DNA of 64,000 bases from an uncultured Prevotellaceae bacterium (GTDB taxonomy: Bacteria; Bacteroidota; Bacteroidia; Bacteroidales; Bacteroidaceae): positions 1 to 64,000 of the forward strand of contig OMWC01000003.1 in NCBI GenBank assembly GCA_900314655.1, read 5' to 3'. The position numbers and the translations under genes are program-made. Shown here one piece after another: positions 10,601-19,201 of this stretch. The notes below the pieces were generated by a model. It made no database searches, was not told the DNA's origin, and worked only from the letters and a program-made list of their open reading frames with translations. Position 1 is the first letter of the stretch; every line of letters begins with the position of its first letter.

Positions 10601-10876
10601 CGTTTCACCACCCAGGTTTCTTATAACGACGGTACACAGTATCTCTACGACGGTTCCTATTTCCGTCTGAAGAATGTGGAAGTGGCTTATACTTGGACAA
10701 AGGGATGGATCAAGAAACTCGGTTTCTCAAGCCTGAAGATTTACCTCAATGGTAATAACCTCTTCCTGATTACCAAGATGCCTGACGACCGTGAAGGTAA
10801 CTTTAATTTTAGTGGTGGCGGCGGTGCCTATCCCACTGTAAGACGTTATAACTTCGGTATTAAACTTAACATTTAA
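7700..10876 (+). CDS. SusC-like TonB-dependent outer-membrane transporter (1)
   Basis: The ATG at 7700 is chosen because it begins a signal peptide (MYIFKRAVPTLMMLLAPLVIWAQ); 23 upstream in-frame codons would spoil it. The 1058-residue product has an N-terminal carboxypeptidase-regulatory-like domain (about residues 24-110), the SusC signature DEVVVVGYG, a plug with GVEGANGVILITTKRG, and a 22-strand barrel ending in YNFGIKLNI. It would form a lidded transporter with the SusD homologue 11 bases downstream and import oligosaccharides released at the surface with TonB-ExbBD energy. The locus content suggests xylo-oligosaccharides. Confidence 0.93.
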   Translation: MYIFKRAVPTLMMLLAPLVIWAQGGIKVSGTVAAEGGDPLIGATVLVKGNASHGTITDIDGNFQMEVPSEQSVLVFSYVGMTTKEVRVGKQRNFKIALVEENTLDEVVVVGYGQQKKASVVGAITQTTGEVLERTAGIGSVGAALTGNLPGIATIASTGQPGEEDPRIYIRGAAAWNQDAQPLILVDGVKREIKSVDITSVATISVLKDASATAVYGVEGANGVILITTKRGVEGKARIDVGFNATLKAVSKLPRKYDSYDGYMFRNQAIEHELALGGAASWAYYRPQTFINNFRNQDYTVKPNYTADGAYLGDYSQAERYPNVDWQEEMFKTTALSYNTNLNLSGGTKYVKYFVAFDFQNEGDMTKLWDNHQGYEGGYSYNRLNVRSNLDFQITNTTQFRVSLAGSNAQQKTPRYYYGNSGEFFQQQKWAGAYGMAPNLFPVQFSNGAWGYYPLVSNIENSPMSVATAGYELSTITRVFTDFALEQKLDFITKGLVARGTISWDNQFNEGSRGISAEGHKNSRAYMLPEDGQLLYETAIFSNTGFDFYESRDWKTQPGKVSYTSRATEMSLQLFWGRQFGDHNVTLMGNWKRRINSGNAELEWRREDWVFRTTYDFKSRYFAEFNGAYNGSQRFSPEKRFAFFCSGAIGWMVSEEKFMKPLKDKKILDMFKIRGSLGEIGDDSAGTRFAYRTGWEILNKGNGFNVSVDGSASPFVSYREATIAMPDLRWATVQKKNIGFDYGFLGGMFTGSFDWFRDDRYDIFISGNDRSVPSYFGAYRTPDINKGKIKNTGFELEVRFNKVLKNGMRFWVNANYTYAHNVIKLKDDPKLIPSYRKREGYSQGQYWSYIDNGFIGSYDELYSTPAREKDDSQVLIGDHYIVDFNGDGIVDETNDQAPYGYTGTPEHTYNATIGWDWKGFSMFAQFYGARGVTRDVGLTSFNNKLLTVYDNGTWWNPVDGTGDVVVPRFTTQVSYNDGTQYLYDGSYFRLKNVEVAYTWTKGWIKKLGFSSLKIYLNGNNLFLITKMPDDREGNFNFSGGGGAYPTVRRYNFGIKLNI

Positions 10877-10887
10877 GGCGTACAACA

Positions 10888-12981
10888 ATGATGAAACATT
10901 ATTATAAAATAAAAACCCTTTTGTGGGGTTCGCTGCTCCTGATGGCTGGAGGTGTACTGTTTACCTCCTGTAAAGACTGGCTCGATCAGGATCCGGAGTC
11001 TATTGTGGCAGAGGATGAGGCTTTTAAGAACTTCCGCAACTTCCAGGGATATATTGAGGAAATCTATACTCTGATTCCTGATAAGGAGAAGGTCAACTAT
11101 TGTACGGCATGGAATCTCGGAGACGATGCTGTTCACAATCCTGAAGGCTATGCCCACATGGATCATCAGGTGGACCTTGGTAACTATCGTAACTGGTACA
11201 CGAACAGCCAGTGTTGGCTCAACGGTGATAGAAGTTCTCTCTGGAGAAATTCCTGGTATTGCATCCGTAAGTGTAACATGGGTATTGAGCAGATTAAGTC
11301 GCTCATCGGAACCGATGAAGAGCGCAACCTGCTGCTCGGTCAGATGTATTTCTTCCGTGCTTGGTGGCATTTCGAACTGATGTGCTACTTCGGCGGTCTT
11401 GCCTATGTTGATAAGGCTTATGATGCTACGAATATTCCTGAACTTCCCCGCCTTTCCTTCCAGGAATGTGCAGACCGTTGCGCCGAAGATTTCGAACGTG
11501 CATACGATCTTCTTCCAATGGATTGGGACGAAACCCTGGCAGGTCAGCAGACATTCAACAAGAACGACTTGCGCGTCAATAAGTTCATGGCACTCTGCTA
11601 CCTCGGCAAATGCTACCTTTGGGCAGGATCTCCCCTCATGAAGGAGATGGAGAAGGCTAAGAATGGTGGTACTCCCCAGCTTTTGGGTGCCAGTTCCAAC
11701 GGAAAGACCTACGATTATGACACCAAGTACTGCCGATTGGCAGCAGAAACGCTTGGCAAGGCACTCGATATGGTCAAGAAAGGTACAGTGAGGTATAAAC
11801 TTGCAGAGTTTAGATATTCAAACATTTACGACCACGAGAGAGATGAGAATGCATCATCCTGTTTTTCTGACATCTTCTATACGGTCAAGCAGAATTGGAA
11901 TATGCCGGGTTCTACCGAGGCTATCTTCCGTGGTGCCCATCCCGGTGCAAACTCTGCTAACTGGAACTGCGCCAAGATTTTTGGTCCTAAGGTAGCCGGT
12001 CTCGTAGAGCATGACAATATCATCCACCACCCGACAGCCAACCTGATCGATCAGTATGGCATGGCCAACGGTCAGCCCATCTATCTGGTACAGAATGGTG
12101 AATATGTGTTGAATCCAGCCTCAGGTTGGGATCCTGAGCATCCCTATAAGGACCGTGATCCCCGATTCTATCATGACATCGTGTTCGATGGTTTCCACTA
12201 TGTGCTCAGTTTGGATGATTTGTCTCCTGAACAGAAGAAACTTGAGTATTGTGACCTTTTCACGAATGGTGCGATGCGTGACATCGACCATGGAAGCAGC
12301 ACGGGCTATTTCATTCAGAAACTGGTGCCTCACCAGTGTAACAAGGGTGACAAGTATTACGAGGGGGATTGGCAGTTCCAGTCTTATGTACCCTACATGC
12401 GTTTGGCTGACGTCTATCTTATGTATGCCGAAGCGAAGGCTGCTATCGCGACGAGTGCAAGCGATCTGAACGACAGACCTACCTATTGCCCCACGATGTC
12501 GGCTGTAGAAGCCATCAATGCCCTGCGTGACCGCGTAAATTCCAGCGATTATCCCATGGAGCATGTGGCACCCAATCTCCGTGATACCCGCGAGCATTTC
12601 CTCGATGAAGTGCGTCGTGAACGCGCTGTGGAACTTGCTTTCGAGGGTTTCCGTTGGTGCGACCTGCAGCGTTGGTTGCTCCTGACTGAGCCTCCTTATA
12701 CAACGAAATACTCTCATGAGTTTGAACGACTGGAATGGGGCAAATATGATCCGAAAAAGACATTTGAAGAGAATCAAATAGATGAAAAGGGTAAAAAGCG
12801 AGATGTTCCACTTTATCCATGGGATTGGTTCAAGACCCATGATCCAAAGGATGCGAAAGTCGGTAACTTTAAGAAGAAGGAACTGATTACCCGTCATTTT
12901 GACTCAAAGCATTACTGGTTCCCGCTTCCTGACAAGGATATCTATCTCTATGAAGGATTCCCCCAGAACCCGGGATGGTAA
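10888..12981 (+). CDS. SusD-like surface glycan-binding lipoprotein (1)
   Basis: A 697-residue RagB/SusD-family protein. It has a lipoprotein signal (LLLMAGGVLFTSC), the N-terminal TPR-like region (RNLLLGQMYFFRAWWHFEL) and the C-terminal signature with RRERAVELAFEGFRWCDLQRW. SusD proteins are lids that bind glycan over the SusC barrel. It follows susC by 11 bases. At almost 700 residues it is longer than typical SusD proteins (about 520-600), as expected for lids of large glycan systems. Confidence 0.93.
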   Translation: MMKHYYKIKTLLWGSLLLMAGGVLFTSCKDWLDQDPESIVAEDEAFKNFRNFQGYIEEIYTLIPDKEKVNYCTAWNLGDDAVHNPEGYAHMDHQVDLGNYRNWYTNSQCWLNGDRSSLWRNSWYCIRKCNMGIEQIKSLIGTDEERNLLLGQMYFFRAWWHFELMCYFGGLAYVDKAYDATNIPELPRLSFQECADRCAEDFERAYDLLPMDWDETLAGQQTFNKNDLRVNKFMALCYLGKCYLWAGSPLMKEMEKAKNGGTPQLLGASSNGKTYDYDTKYCRLAAETLGKALDMVKKGTVRYKLAEFRYSNIYDHERDENASSCFSDIFYTVKQNWNMPGSTEAIFRGAHPGANSANWNCAKIFGPKVAGLVEHDNIIHHPTANLIDQYGMANGQPIYLVQNGEYVLNPASGWDPEHPYKDRDPRFYHDIVFDGFHYVLSLDDLSPEQKKLEYCDLFTNGAMRDIDHGSSTGYFIQKLVPHQCNKGDKYYEGDWQFQSYVPYMRLADVYLMYAEAKAAIATSASDLNDRPTYCPTMSAVEAINALRDRVNSSDYPMEHVAPNLRDTREHFLDEVRRERAVELAFEGFRWCDLQRWLLLTEPPYTTKYSHEFERLEWGKYDPKKTFEENQIDEKGKKRDVPLYPWDWFKTHDPKDAKVGNFKKKELITRHFDSKHYWFPLPDKDIYLYEGFPQNPGW

Positions 12982-13005
12982 GAAGTGAAGAGTGAAAAGT
13001 GAATT

Positions 13006-13030
13006 GTGAAGAATTTGCTACCGCTATAAA
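13006..13030 (+). repeat. 25-bp intercistronic repeat, copy 1
   Basis: GTGAAGAATTTGCTACCGCT followed by ATAAA, just upstream of the second susC. It recurs with one mismatch at 19163-19187 before the GH10-fold gene of the same operon, both times after GTGAAGA-type simple repeats. Confidence 0.8.
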
Positions 13031-13040
13031 ATAATATAAT

Positions 13041-16034
13041 ATGAAAAAGATTAAAATAAATATATTACTCTTTGCCATGATGGCCGCGTCGCCATTGGCG
13101 GTCAATGCCCAGACTGCTGACGATGCTGATTCCACAGTGGTGAAAAAGAAGGTCCATGTTGCTTTCCGCGATACGGATCCCGACCATCTGCTGGGAGGAG
13201 TTTCCTATGTTGATATGGAAGAACTCCAGAAGAAAGATTACATGATGGGTAGCCTTGAAGATATGTATGCCCTCGTCGGCGGATGGAATGGCAACAATCT
13301 TTGGGGTATGGACAACGAGCGTCTCGACAATAATGATAACAGCAATCTTCCGCTCGTGATTATCGACGGTGTGAAGCGTCCGTCCAACAACGTGCTTCCT
13401 TCTGAGATTGAACAGATTACCTTCCTCAAAGGTGCGCAGGCTGTTGTGCTCTATGGTGCCAAGGGTGCCAAAGGTGCTATCCTGATTACCACGAAACGCG
13501 GTAAGGTGGATGGTCTTCAGATTACGGCCAACGCCAACACGGGTTTCCACGTAGCCAAGGAATTTCCAGAGTATCTTGGCTCTGCGGAGTACATGACGCT
13601 CTATAACGAGGCATGTATGAACGACCAATTGCCCACAGGTCCCCGCTATTCGCAACAGGAGATATACAACCATGCCTTGGGTGTTAATCCATATCGTTAT
13701 CCTAACGTGAACTACTATTCCTCCGATTATATTCGTAAGGCATATAACCGTTCGGAAGCCACATTGGAAATCCAGGGTGGTGGTACACGTGCTCACTTCT
13801 ATACGAACATTAACTACTATCGTTTTGAAGACCTGATCAATTTCGGTCCCGCAAAAGATAATTATACCGATCGTTTCAGCGTACGTGGTAATGTGGACTT
13901 GGTAGTCAACAAACTCATCAAGGGTTTTGCCAACGTAAGTGCTACTTTCTATAATGCCAATAAGAACAAAGGTAACTTCTGGGGCGAGGCTTCTTCTATG
14001 CGTCCGAACTTCCCGGAGCATGCTGCGCCACTGATTGATATTGACATGGTGGATCCGAATGCAAGCAAGGCACTCGCCATTCTCGGCAAGTCGCTGAATC
14101 TGCTCGACGGGAAATATTTCCCCGGTGGTACAAAGACTACTGATCATAATGTCATTGCAGACTGCTATTTCGGCGGTAGAGCCACAGACCTCAGCCGCCA
14201 GTTCCAGTTCGATGCAGGTATCATCTACGACATGAACAAGTTCGTAAAGGGTTTGTCATTCAAGACCTTGTTCTCTATCGACTATGCTGCCAACTACAGC
14301 CGTACTTATGATAACAAGTATGCCGTATTCATTCCTACATGGAGTAACTACAACTCCCAGGACGCCATCGTGGCGCTTACACAGCAGAACGACGAAGTGG
14401 TAACGGGTCACATGTCTATGGCTGACACTAAATACCGCCAGACCATCAGTTGGAACGGTCATTTCGACTACGACCACACGTTTGCCGGTAAGCATCATGT
14501 GACCGGTATGTTGCTCGCCAATATGTACACCACTACAGCCAGTTCTACCTACCATCGTTATGCCAATGCCAACTTAGGCCTTCAGGCCGGTTACGACTAC
14601 ATGGGTCGTTACTTCGCAGAAGCAGCCGTAGCTGGTGTTCATTCTGCTCGTCTTGCTGAAGGCCATCGCGAAGCTCTTTCTCCCTCTTTCACACTCGGCT
14701 GGAACATCGCCAAGGAGAATTTCATGCGGGGAGGTTTCGTGGATGATCTGTTGCTCAGTGCTTCCTACAGCAACCTGAAAGAAGACATGGATATTTATAT
14801 GGGTAGTGATAACTTCTATCTCTATGTTGCCTTATGGAATCGAGCAAGCAGTGGCTTTGCATGGAATGAAGGAACGACGGCAAACCTTACCTATTCTCAG
14901 ATTGGTACCAATCCTTCCCTTGACTTTATCCATCGCAAGGAATGGTCGGTAAGCCTGCGTGGCTCGTTCTTCAATAAGCTGATTTCCACCAATCTCACCT
15001 TCTTTAATACGGATATGTCTGGCTATATTGTGCCGAGCCTGACCAACTTCCCATCCCATTTACAGGGTGGCCTTTCGGGAAGTTCATTCATGCCGGCTAT
15101 CAACAATAACATCCAGAACCGCAAGGGTGTTGACTTCAGCGTGAAAGTACAGAAACAGTTTGGTGAGGTTTACGCTGCCCTTGGTGTTGTAGGAACTTAC
15201 CTCACTTCCAAATGGAAGAAATACGATCAAAATATAGATCCAATAGCTCCACACAAATATACTGAAGGTCAGGCTCTTGATGCACTCTGGGGCTACAAGT
15301 GCAAAGGCTTCTATTCCGTAGATGATTTTGATGTGACTACCACAGAAGCTGGCAAAACACTCTATACGCTGAAGAGCAGTCTCCCGAATCCGGCATTCGG
15401 CAGCAATATCATGCCTGGTGACCTGAAGTATGAGGACGTGAACGGTGATGGTCGTATTGACAACAAGGATATGGTGGTGCTGGGTAAGTCGGGCACTATT
15501 ACCGTTCTGGATGTCAATGGCAATCCTACCAATAATCCGAACAACAACGCTTTGGGTAGCATTGGCACCCCTTGGGCCATGGGTGTGAACCTTACGCTCA
15601 AGTATAAGAATTTCACACTCTTCGTACTTGGTAATGGTCAGTTCGGTGCATACGCCATGAAGAATAATGGTGGCACCAGCTACTATTATATGGATAATGA
15701 AGCGAAATATTCTGTGAATGCACTGGGTCGTTGGACACCTGAGACCGCTAATACGGCTACTCATCCCCGCCTCACCACGCAGAGTTCGAACAACAACCGT
15801 GCAGCATCTACATTCTGGATGTATAGCACCGACCGTTTCAACCTCCGCAAGGTGCAGTTGACCTATGACTTCCCCTCCGAGATGTTCGAAGGTAAATGGG
15901 TGAAGGCACTCTCAATTTACGTGAATGGAAACGACCTCCTCACGATTTCTAAGAATCGTAAGATCCTGGAGACCAGCGTGGGCTATGCGCCACAGACCCG
16001 TTTCTATAACCTCGGTGTGAAGGTAACGCTATAA
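13041..16034 (+). CDS. SusC-like TonB-dependent transporter (2), short N-terminus
   Basis: A 997-residue SusC homologue with signal peptide (MKKIKINILLFAMMAASPLAVNAQ) and a plug of normal form (PLVIIDGVKRP, YGAKGAKGAILITTKRG), followed by a barrel ending in FYNLGVKVTL. Unlike the first SusC it lacks the N-terminal carboxypeptidase-like domain and a clear VVVVGYG TonB-box region: the plug follows only about 50 residues after the signal peptide. It pairs with the second SusD. Tandem SusCD pairs with one full and one short SusC are known in xylan loci of rumen and gut Bacteroidetes; the two systems may import chains of different size. Confidence 0.9.
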   Translation: MKKIKINILLFAMMAASPLAVNAQTADDADSTVVKKKVHVAFRDTDPDHLLGGVSYVDMEELQKKDYMMGSLEDMYALVGGWNGNNLWGMDNERLDNNDNSNLPLVIIDGVKRPSNNVLPSEIEQITFLKGAQAVVLYGAKGAKGAILITTKRGKVDGLQITANANTGFHVAKEFPEYLGSAEYMTLYNEACMNDQLPTGPRYSQQEIYNHALGVNPYRYPNVNYYSSDYIRKAYNRSEATLEIQGGGTRAHFYTNINYYRFEDLINFGPAKDNYTDRFSVRGNVDLVVNKLIKGFANVSATFYNANKNKGNFWGEASSMRPNFPEHAAPLIDIDMVDPNASKALAILGKSLNLLDGKYFPGGTKTTDHNVIADCYFGGRATDLSRQFQFDAGIIYDMNKFVKGLSFKTLFSIDYAANYSRTYDNKYAVFIPTWSNYNSQDAIVALTQQNDEVVTGHMSMADTKYRQTISWNGHFDYDHTFAGKHHVTGMLLANMYTTTASSTYHRYANANLGLQAGYDYMGRYFAEAAVAGVHSARLAEGHREALSPSFTLGWNIAKENFMRGGFVDDLLLSASYSNLKEDMDIYMGSDNFYLYVALWNRASSGFAWNEGTTANLTYSQIGTNPSLDFIHRKEWSVSLRGSFFNKLISTNLTFFNTDMSGYIVPSLTNFPSHLQGGLSGSSFMPAINNNIQNRKGVDFSVKVQKQFGEVYAALGVVGTYLTSKWKKYDQNIDPIAPHKYTEGQALDALWGYKCKGFYSVDDFDVTTTEAGKTLYTLKSSLPNPAFGSNIMPGDLKYEDVNGDGRIDNKDMVVLGKSGTITVLDVNGNPTNNPNNNALGSIGTPWAMGVNLTLKYKNFTLFVLGNGQFGAYAMKNNGGTSYYYMDNEAKYSVNALGRWTPETANTATHPRLTTQSSNNNRAASTFWMYSTDRFNLRKVQLTYDFPSEMFEGKWVKALSIYVNGNDLLTISKNRKILETSVGYAPQTRFYNLGVKVTL

Positions 16035-16036
16035 GT

Positions 16037-16069
16037 GACCCCCTCCTGACCCTCCCCGAGGGGAGGGAA
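16037..16069 (+). repeat. C/G-rich dispersed repeat, intercistronic copy
   Basis: GACCCCCTCCTGACCCTCCC and GAGGGGAGGGA fill the gap between susC2 and susD2. The same family appears translated 80 bases further on, inside the SusD2 signal peptide. Confidence 0.7.
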
Positions 16070-16093
16070 TGGTAAAATAGGATAAGAAATAAA

Positions 16094-17971
16094 ATGAAAA
16101 GATATCATATGAAAAGAAGTATTATTAAATATGGTCATTACTTGGTGGCAGCTCTCCTCCTCGGGGGAGTTGGAGGGGGGTTCCTCTGCTCTTGTAATGA
16201 TATGTTCGAGCCTGCCGATGAAAACAAGCGACAGGTAGAAGATATGGTCGAAGAATCGGAATATGCTCATGGTCTGCTGATGTATGGCTATGGCCGACTT
16301 CCTTATCTCACGACCACACAGACGGATGTTGCCACTGACGATGCTGTCACCAACCTGACAACCAGTAACTACCTGAATATGGCAAAAGGTACGTGGGCTT
16401 CCGACAACAACCCGATGTCTCAGTGGAACAACTGTAAGGATGGTATTCAGTATATCAACCTCTTCTTCACCATTGTAGATAAGGTAAAATGGGCTGAGAG
16501 TGCAGCTTCCAAGCAGAAGATGTTCATTGATCGTCTGAAAGGTGAGGCTTTCGGTCTGCGTGCAATCCTTTATTATCATTTGCTGCAGGCTCATGGCGGT
16601 TATGCCGACGATGGTCAGCTTTACGGTGTACCCTTGCTGACAAAGCCTGAGGACGGTAGTTCCGACTTTAATCAGCCACGCGCCTCGTTTGCCGACTGCA
16701 TGAAGCAGATTTTTGCCGACTGCGACAGTGCTATGCTGTTGCTTCCTATGGACTATAAAGATATAGATTCAGAAAGTGAGATTCCTCAGCAGTATTTGGC
16801 TCTGGGTGCCAACCCATCTGGTTACAACCTCGTTTTCGGTAACAAGGCAAGAAATCTTGTTTCAGGAAGAATTGCTGAGGCTGTCAAAGCACAGGCCGCC
16901 TTGCTGGCTGCCAGTCCTGCCTTCCGCGACCAGAGCGGCGTGACTTCTGCCGAGGCTGCCACCCTTTGCGCTAATGTACTTAAGCGCATTGGTGGATTGG
17001 AAGGATTTGATCCGACGGGTAATGTCTGGTATAAGAATAAGACCAAACTTGAGCCCGATGCAGCAGAGATGCCCGAGATTCTTTGGCGCGAAGACCGTCA
17101 TAAGAATGCTACTCAGGAAAGAGAGAATTACCCGCCTTCATTGTATGGTCAGGGCCGCGTCAACCCGTCACAGAATCTGGTGGATGCATTCCCCATGCGT
17201 AGCGGACGTCCTATCACGGATCCTAATTCCGGTTATGATCCCAAGAATCCCTATGCTAACCGTGATCCCCGTCTGACTGATGATGTTATTTATAATGGCA
17301 CTGTCTTCCATACTAAAAAGTATGAGATTATTACGGGTACCTATCCAGCTATTCATGATAAGGATGAGGAAAAGGTTGACAATCTCAATAATCTCCCTAC
17401 GTCAACGCGTACGGGTTACTATCTGAAGAAACTGCTCCGTGATGACGTGGTTCCTCTTGCAAGTTCTCAGATTGAGCAGCAGCATATCTATCCGCGCATC
17501 CGTTATACGGAAATCTTCCTCGCTTACGCTGAGGCTGCCAACGATGCCTGGGGGCCTAAGGCTGACCCCACGGGCGTAGGTTTTACGGCCTACGACGTCA
17601 TCAAGGCTATCCGCAACCGTGCGGGTCTTGGTACAGATGAGTATGGCCGTCCGCTTCCCGAAGGAGATTCCTATTTGGAAGAATGTGCCAATGATCAGGC
17701 TAAGATGACGAACCTCATCCGCAACGAACGCCGCATTGAACTTTGTTTCGAGAACAAGCGTTTCTGGGACCTTCGCCGTTGGCTCTTACCCCTCGATGAA
17801 CCTGTTAAGGGTATGCAGGTTGACCGTAACGAAGATACGCATGAGCTTACCTATACTATCATTAATGTTGAGGATCGCAATTATGTCAACTCTTATCAGT
17901 GTTACGGACCTATTCCTAAGACGGAAGTGCTCAAGTGGAGTAACCTCAAGCAGAACAAGGGGTGGCAGTAA
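16094..17971 (+). CDS. SusD-like surface glycan-binding lipoprotein (2)
   Basis: A 625-residue RagB/SusD protein with the conserved C-terminal block (RNERRIELCFENKRFWDLRRW) and an N-terminal helical region with LRAILYYHLLQAHGG. The signal peptide is odd: the h-region LLLGGVGGGFLCSC is encoded by a copy of the C/G-rich dispersed repeat (16151-16184), making the hydrophobic stretch Gly-rich. The lipidated residue is probably Cys34, or Cys32. An alternative start at residue 6 (MKRSIIKYG) is possible. It is the lid partner of the second SusC. Confidence 0.92.
   Translation: MKRYHMKRSIIKYGHYLVAALLLGGVGGGFLCSCNDMFEPADENKRQVEDMVEESEYAHGLLMYGYGRLPYLTTTQTDVATDDAVTNLTTSNYLNMAKGTWASDNNPMSQWNNCKDGIQYINLFFTIVDKVKWAESAASKQKMFIDRLKGEAFGLRAILYYHLLQAHGGYADDGQLYGVPLLTKPEDGSSDFNQPRASFADCMKQIFADCDSAMLLLPMDYKDIDSESEIPQQYLALGANPSGYNLVFGNKARNLVSGRIAEAVKAQAALLAASPAFRDQSGVTSAEAATLCANVLKRIGGLEGFDPTGNVWYKNKTKLEPDAAEMPEILWREDRHKNATQERENYPPSLYGQGRVNPSQNLVDAFPMRSGRPITDPNSGYDPKNPYANRDPRLTDDVIYNGTVFHTKKYEIITGTYPAIHDKDEEKVDNLNNLPTSTRTGYYLKKLLRDDVVPLASSQIEQQHIYPRIRYTEIFLAYAEAANDAWGPKADPTGVGFTAYDVIKAIRNRAGLGTDEYGRPLPEGDSYLEECANDQAKMTNLIRNERRIELCFENKRFWDLRRWLLPLDEPVKGMQVDRNEDTHELTYTIINVEDRNYVNSYQCYGPIPKTEVLKWSNLKQNKGWQ
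16151..16184 (+). repeat. C/G-rich dispersed repeat copy inside the SusD2 signal peptide
   Basis: CTCTCCTCCTCGGGGGAG followed by TTGGAGGGGGG matches the copy in the esterase gene at 4901 (CTCCTCCTTCGGGGGAGG...TTGGAAGGGG). It encodes residues about 20-30. Confidence 0.6.
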
Positions 17972-18013
17972 AGGGTTCATAGTTTAAAGATTAAAGTTTA
18001 AAGTTTAACAAAG

Positions 18014-19141
18014 ATGAAACTTAAGAAATATATTTTCGGAGTAGCCTTGGGAGCAACTGCTCTCACATGTGCGTCTTGCTATAATTCTGACCAGGATTTC
18101 CCAGACTACGAAGGAGGAACTACCGCCTACTTCGCTTATCAGTACCCGGTTCGTTCGGTCATTCTTGGCAATGACATCTACGATAACTCACTCGACAACG
18201 CTCATAAGATCCAAATCTGGTCAACCATGGGCGGAGCCTACGGCGGACGTGATGCCTACGTAGATATTGCCGTCGATGAGTCGCTTTGCGATGACCTGTG
18301 GTTTGTGGATGAAGGTGGAAACCCGGCCGAGCCAGTGCGCCCGATGCCATCTAACTACTACAGTCTCTCATCTAACGTCATTTCTTACGGCGGTGATCAG
18401 CGTGGTTATGTGGAGGTTCAGTTGACTGATGCTTTCTTCAACGATCCGAAATCAGTTGATGAAACTTACGTTATTCCTCTGCTGATGAAGGGCGTAAGAG
18501 GTATTGATCATATCCTCACCGGCACGCCGCGTGAAGACATCGACTTCTCACCTGCCCGTACCAATACGGAGTACTGGCGCGTTCTGGCAAAGGACTATGT
18601 GCTTTACTGTGTGAAGTATAAGAACCCTTGGGATGCAAAGTATATCCGTCGTGGTGTTGATATCGTGACTGAGAAAGGTGTTTCCAATACGGTAGTACGC
18701 AAGGACTTCTCACTGGTTAACACAGACCTCGAGCATTACAAGGAGAATCCTGTCAACCAGAATGATGAAGTTTGTGGTATCACAACCAAAAATATGACGC
18801 AGGCCATTTTCCCTGTATCCTTCAGAAATTCGGGGGCTTCCATCTCATGTAACCTTACCCTCACATTCAATGGCAACCAGTGCACAATCACATCCGATGA
18901 TGAGAATGTAACGGCTACCGGTACAGGTGAGTTCATAACCAAAGGTACGGAAAGGTCTGAGTATAAGGACTACCAGTGGGGAAGTAACAATGGAAAACCT
19001 GTCCAGCGCGATATTCTCCGTCTTGCTTACCAAGTGAGCTTCAACGACCGCGATATTCAGGTGTCAACTACTGATACACTTGTTGTTCAGACGCGTGAGT
19101 CAAACCAGAGAGTATTCTTCTCACCTAAATATGTTAAATAA
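18014..19141 (+). CDS. DUF1735-like surface glycan-binding lipoprotein (SusE position)
   Basis: A 375-residue lipoprotein (signal GVALGATALTCASC). An N-terminal Ig-like domain of the DUF1735 / BT_3987-like type is suggested by the YVDIAVDESL and PSNYYSLSSNVISYGG motifs and the position after susD; a C-terminal beta domain follows. Such proteins stand in the SusE/F position and bind glycan at the surface without catalysis. It follows susD2 after 42 bases of TTTAAAGATTAAAG-type simple repeats. Confidence 0.8.
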   Translation: MKLKKYIFGVALGATALTCASCYNSDQDFPDYEGGTTAYFAYQYPVRSVILGNDIYDNSLDNAHKIQIWSTMGGAYGGRDAYVDIAVDESLCDDLWFVDEGGNPAEPVRPMPSNYYSLSSNVISYGGDQRGYVEVQLTDAFFNDPKSVDETYVIPLLMKGVRGIDHILTGTPREDIDFSPARTNTEYWRVLAKDYVLYCVKYKNPWDAKYIRRGVDIVTEKGVSNTVVRKDFSLVNTDLEHYKENPVNQNDEVCGITTKNMTQAIFPVSFRNSGASISCNLTLTFNGNQCTITSDDENVTATGTGEFITKGTERSEYKDYQWGSNNGKPVQRDILRLAYQVSFNDRDIQVSTTDTLVVQTRESNQRVFFSPKYVK

Positions 19142-19162
19142 GTGAAGAGTGAAGAATGAAGA

Positions 19163-19187
19163 GTGAAGAATTTGTTACCGCTATAAA
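19163..19187 (+). repeat. 25-bp intercistronic repeat, copy 2
   Basis: GTGAAGAATTTGTTACCGCT followed by ATAAA, one mismatch from the copy at 13006. Confidence 0.8.
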
Positions 19188-19201
19188 TTAAAAATAGAGA
19201 T

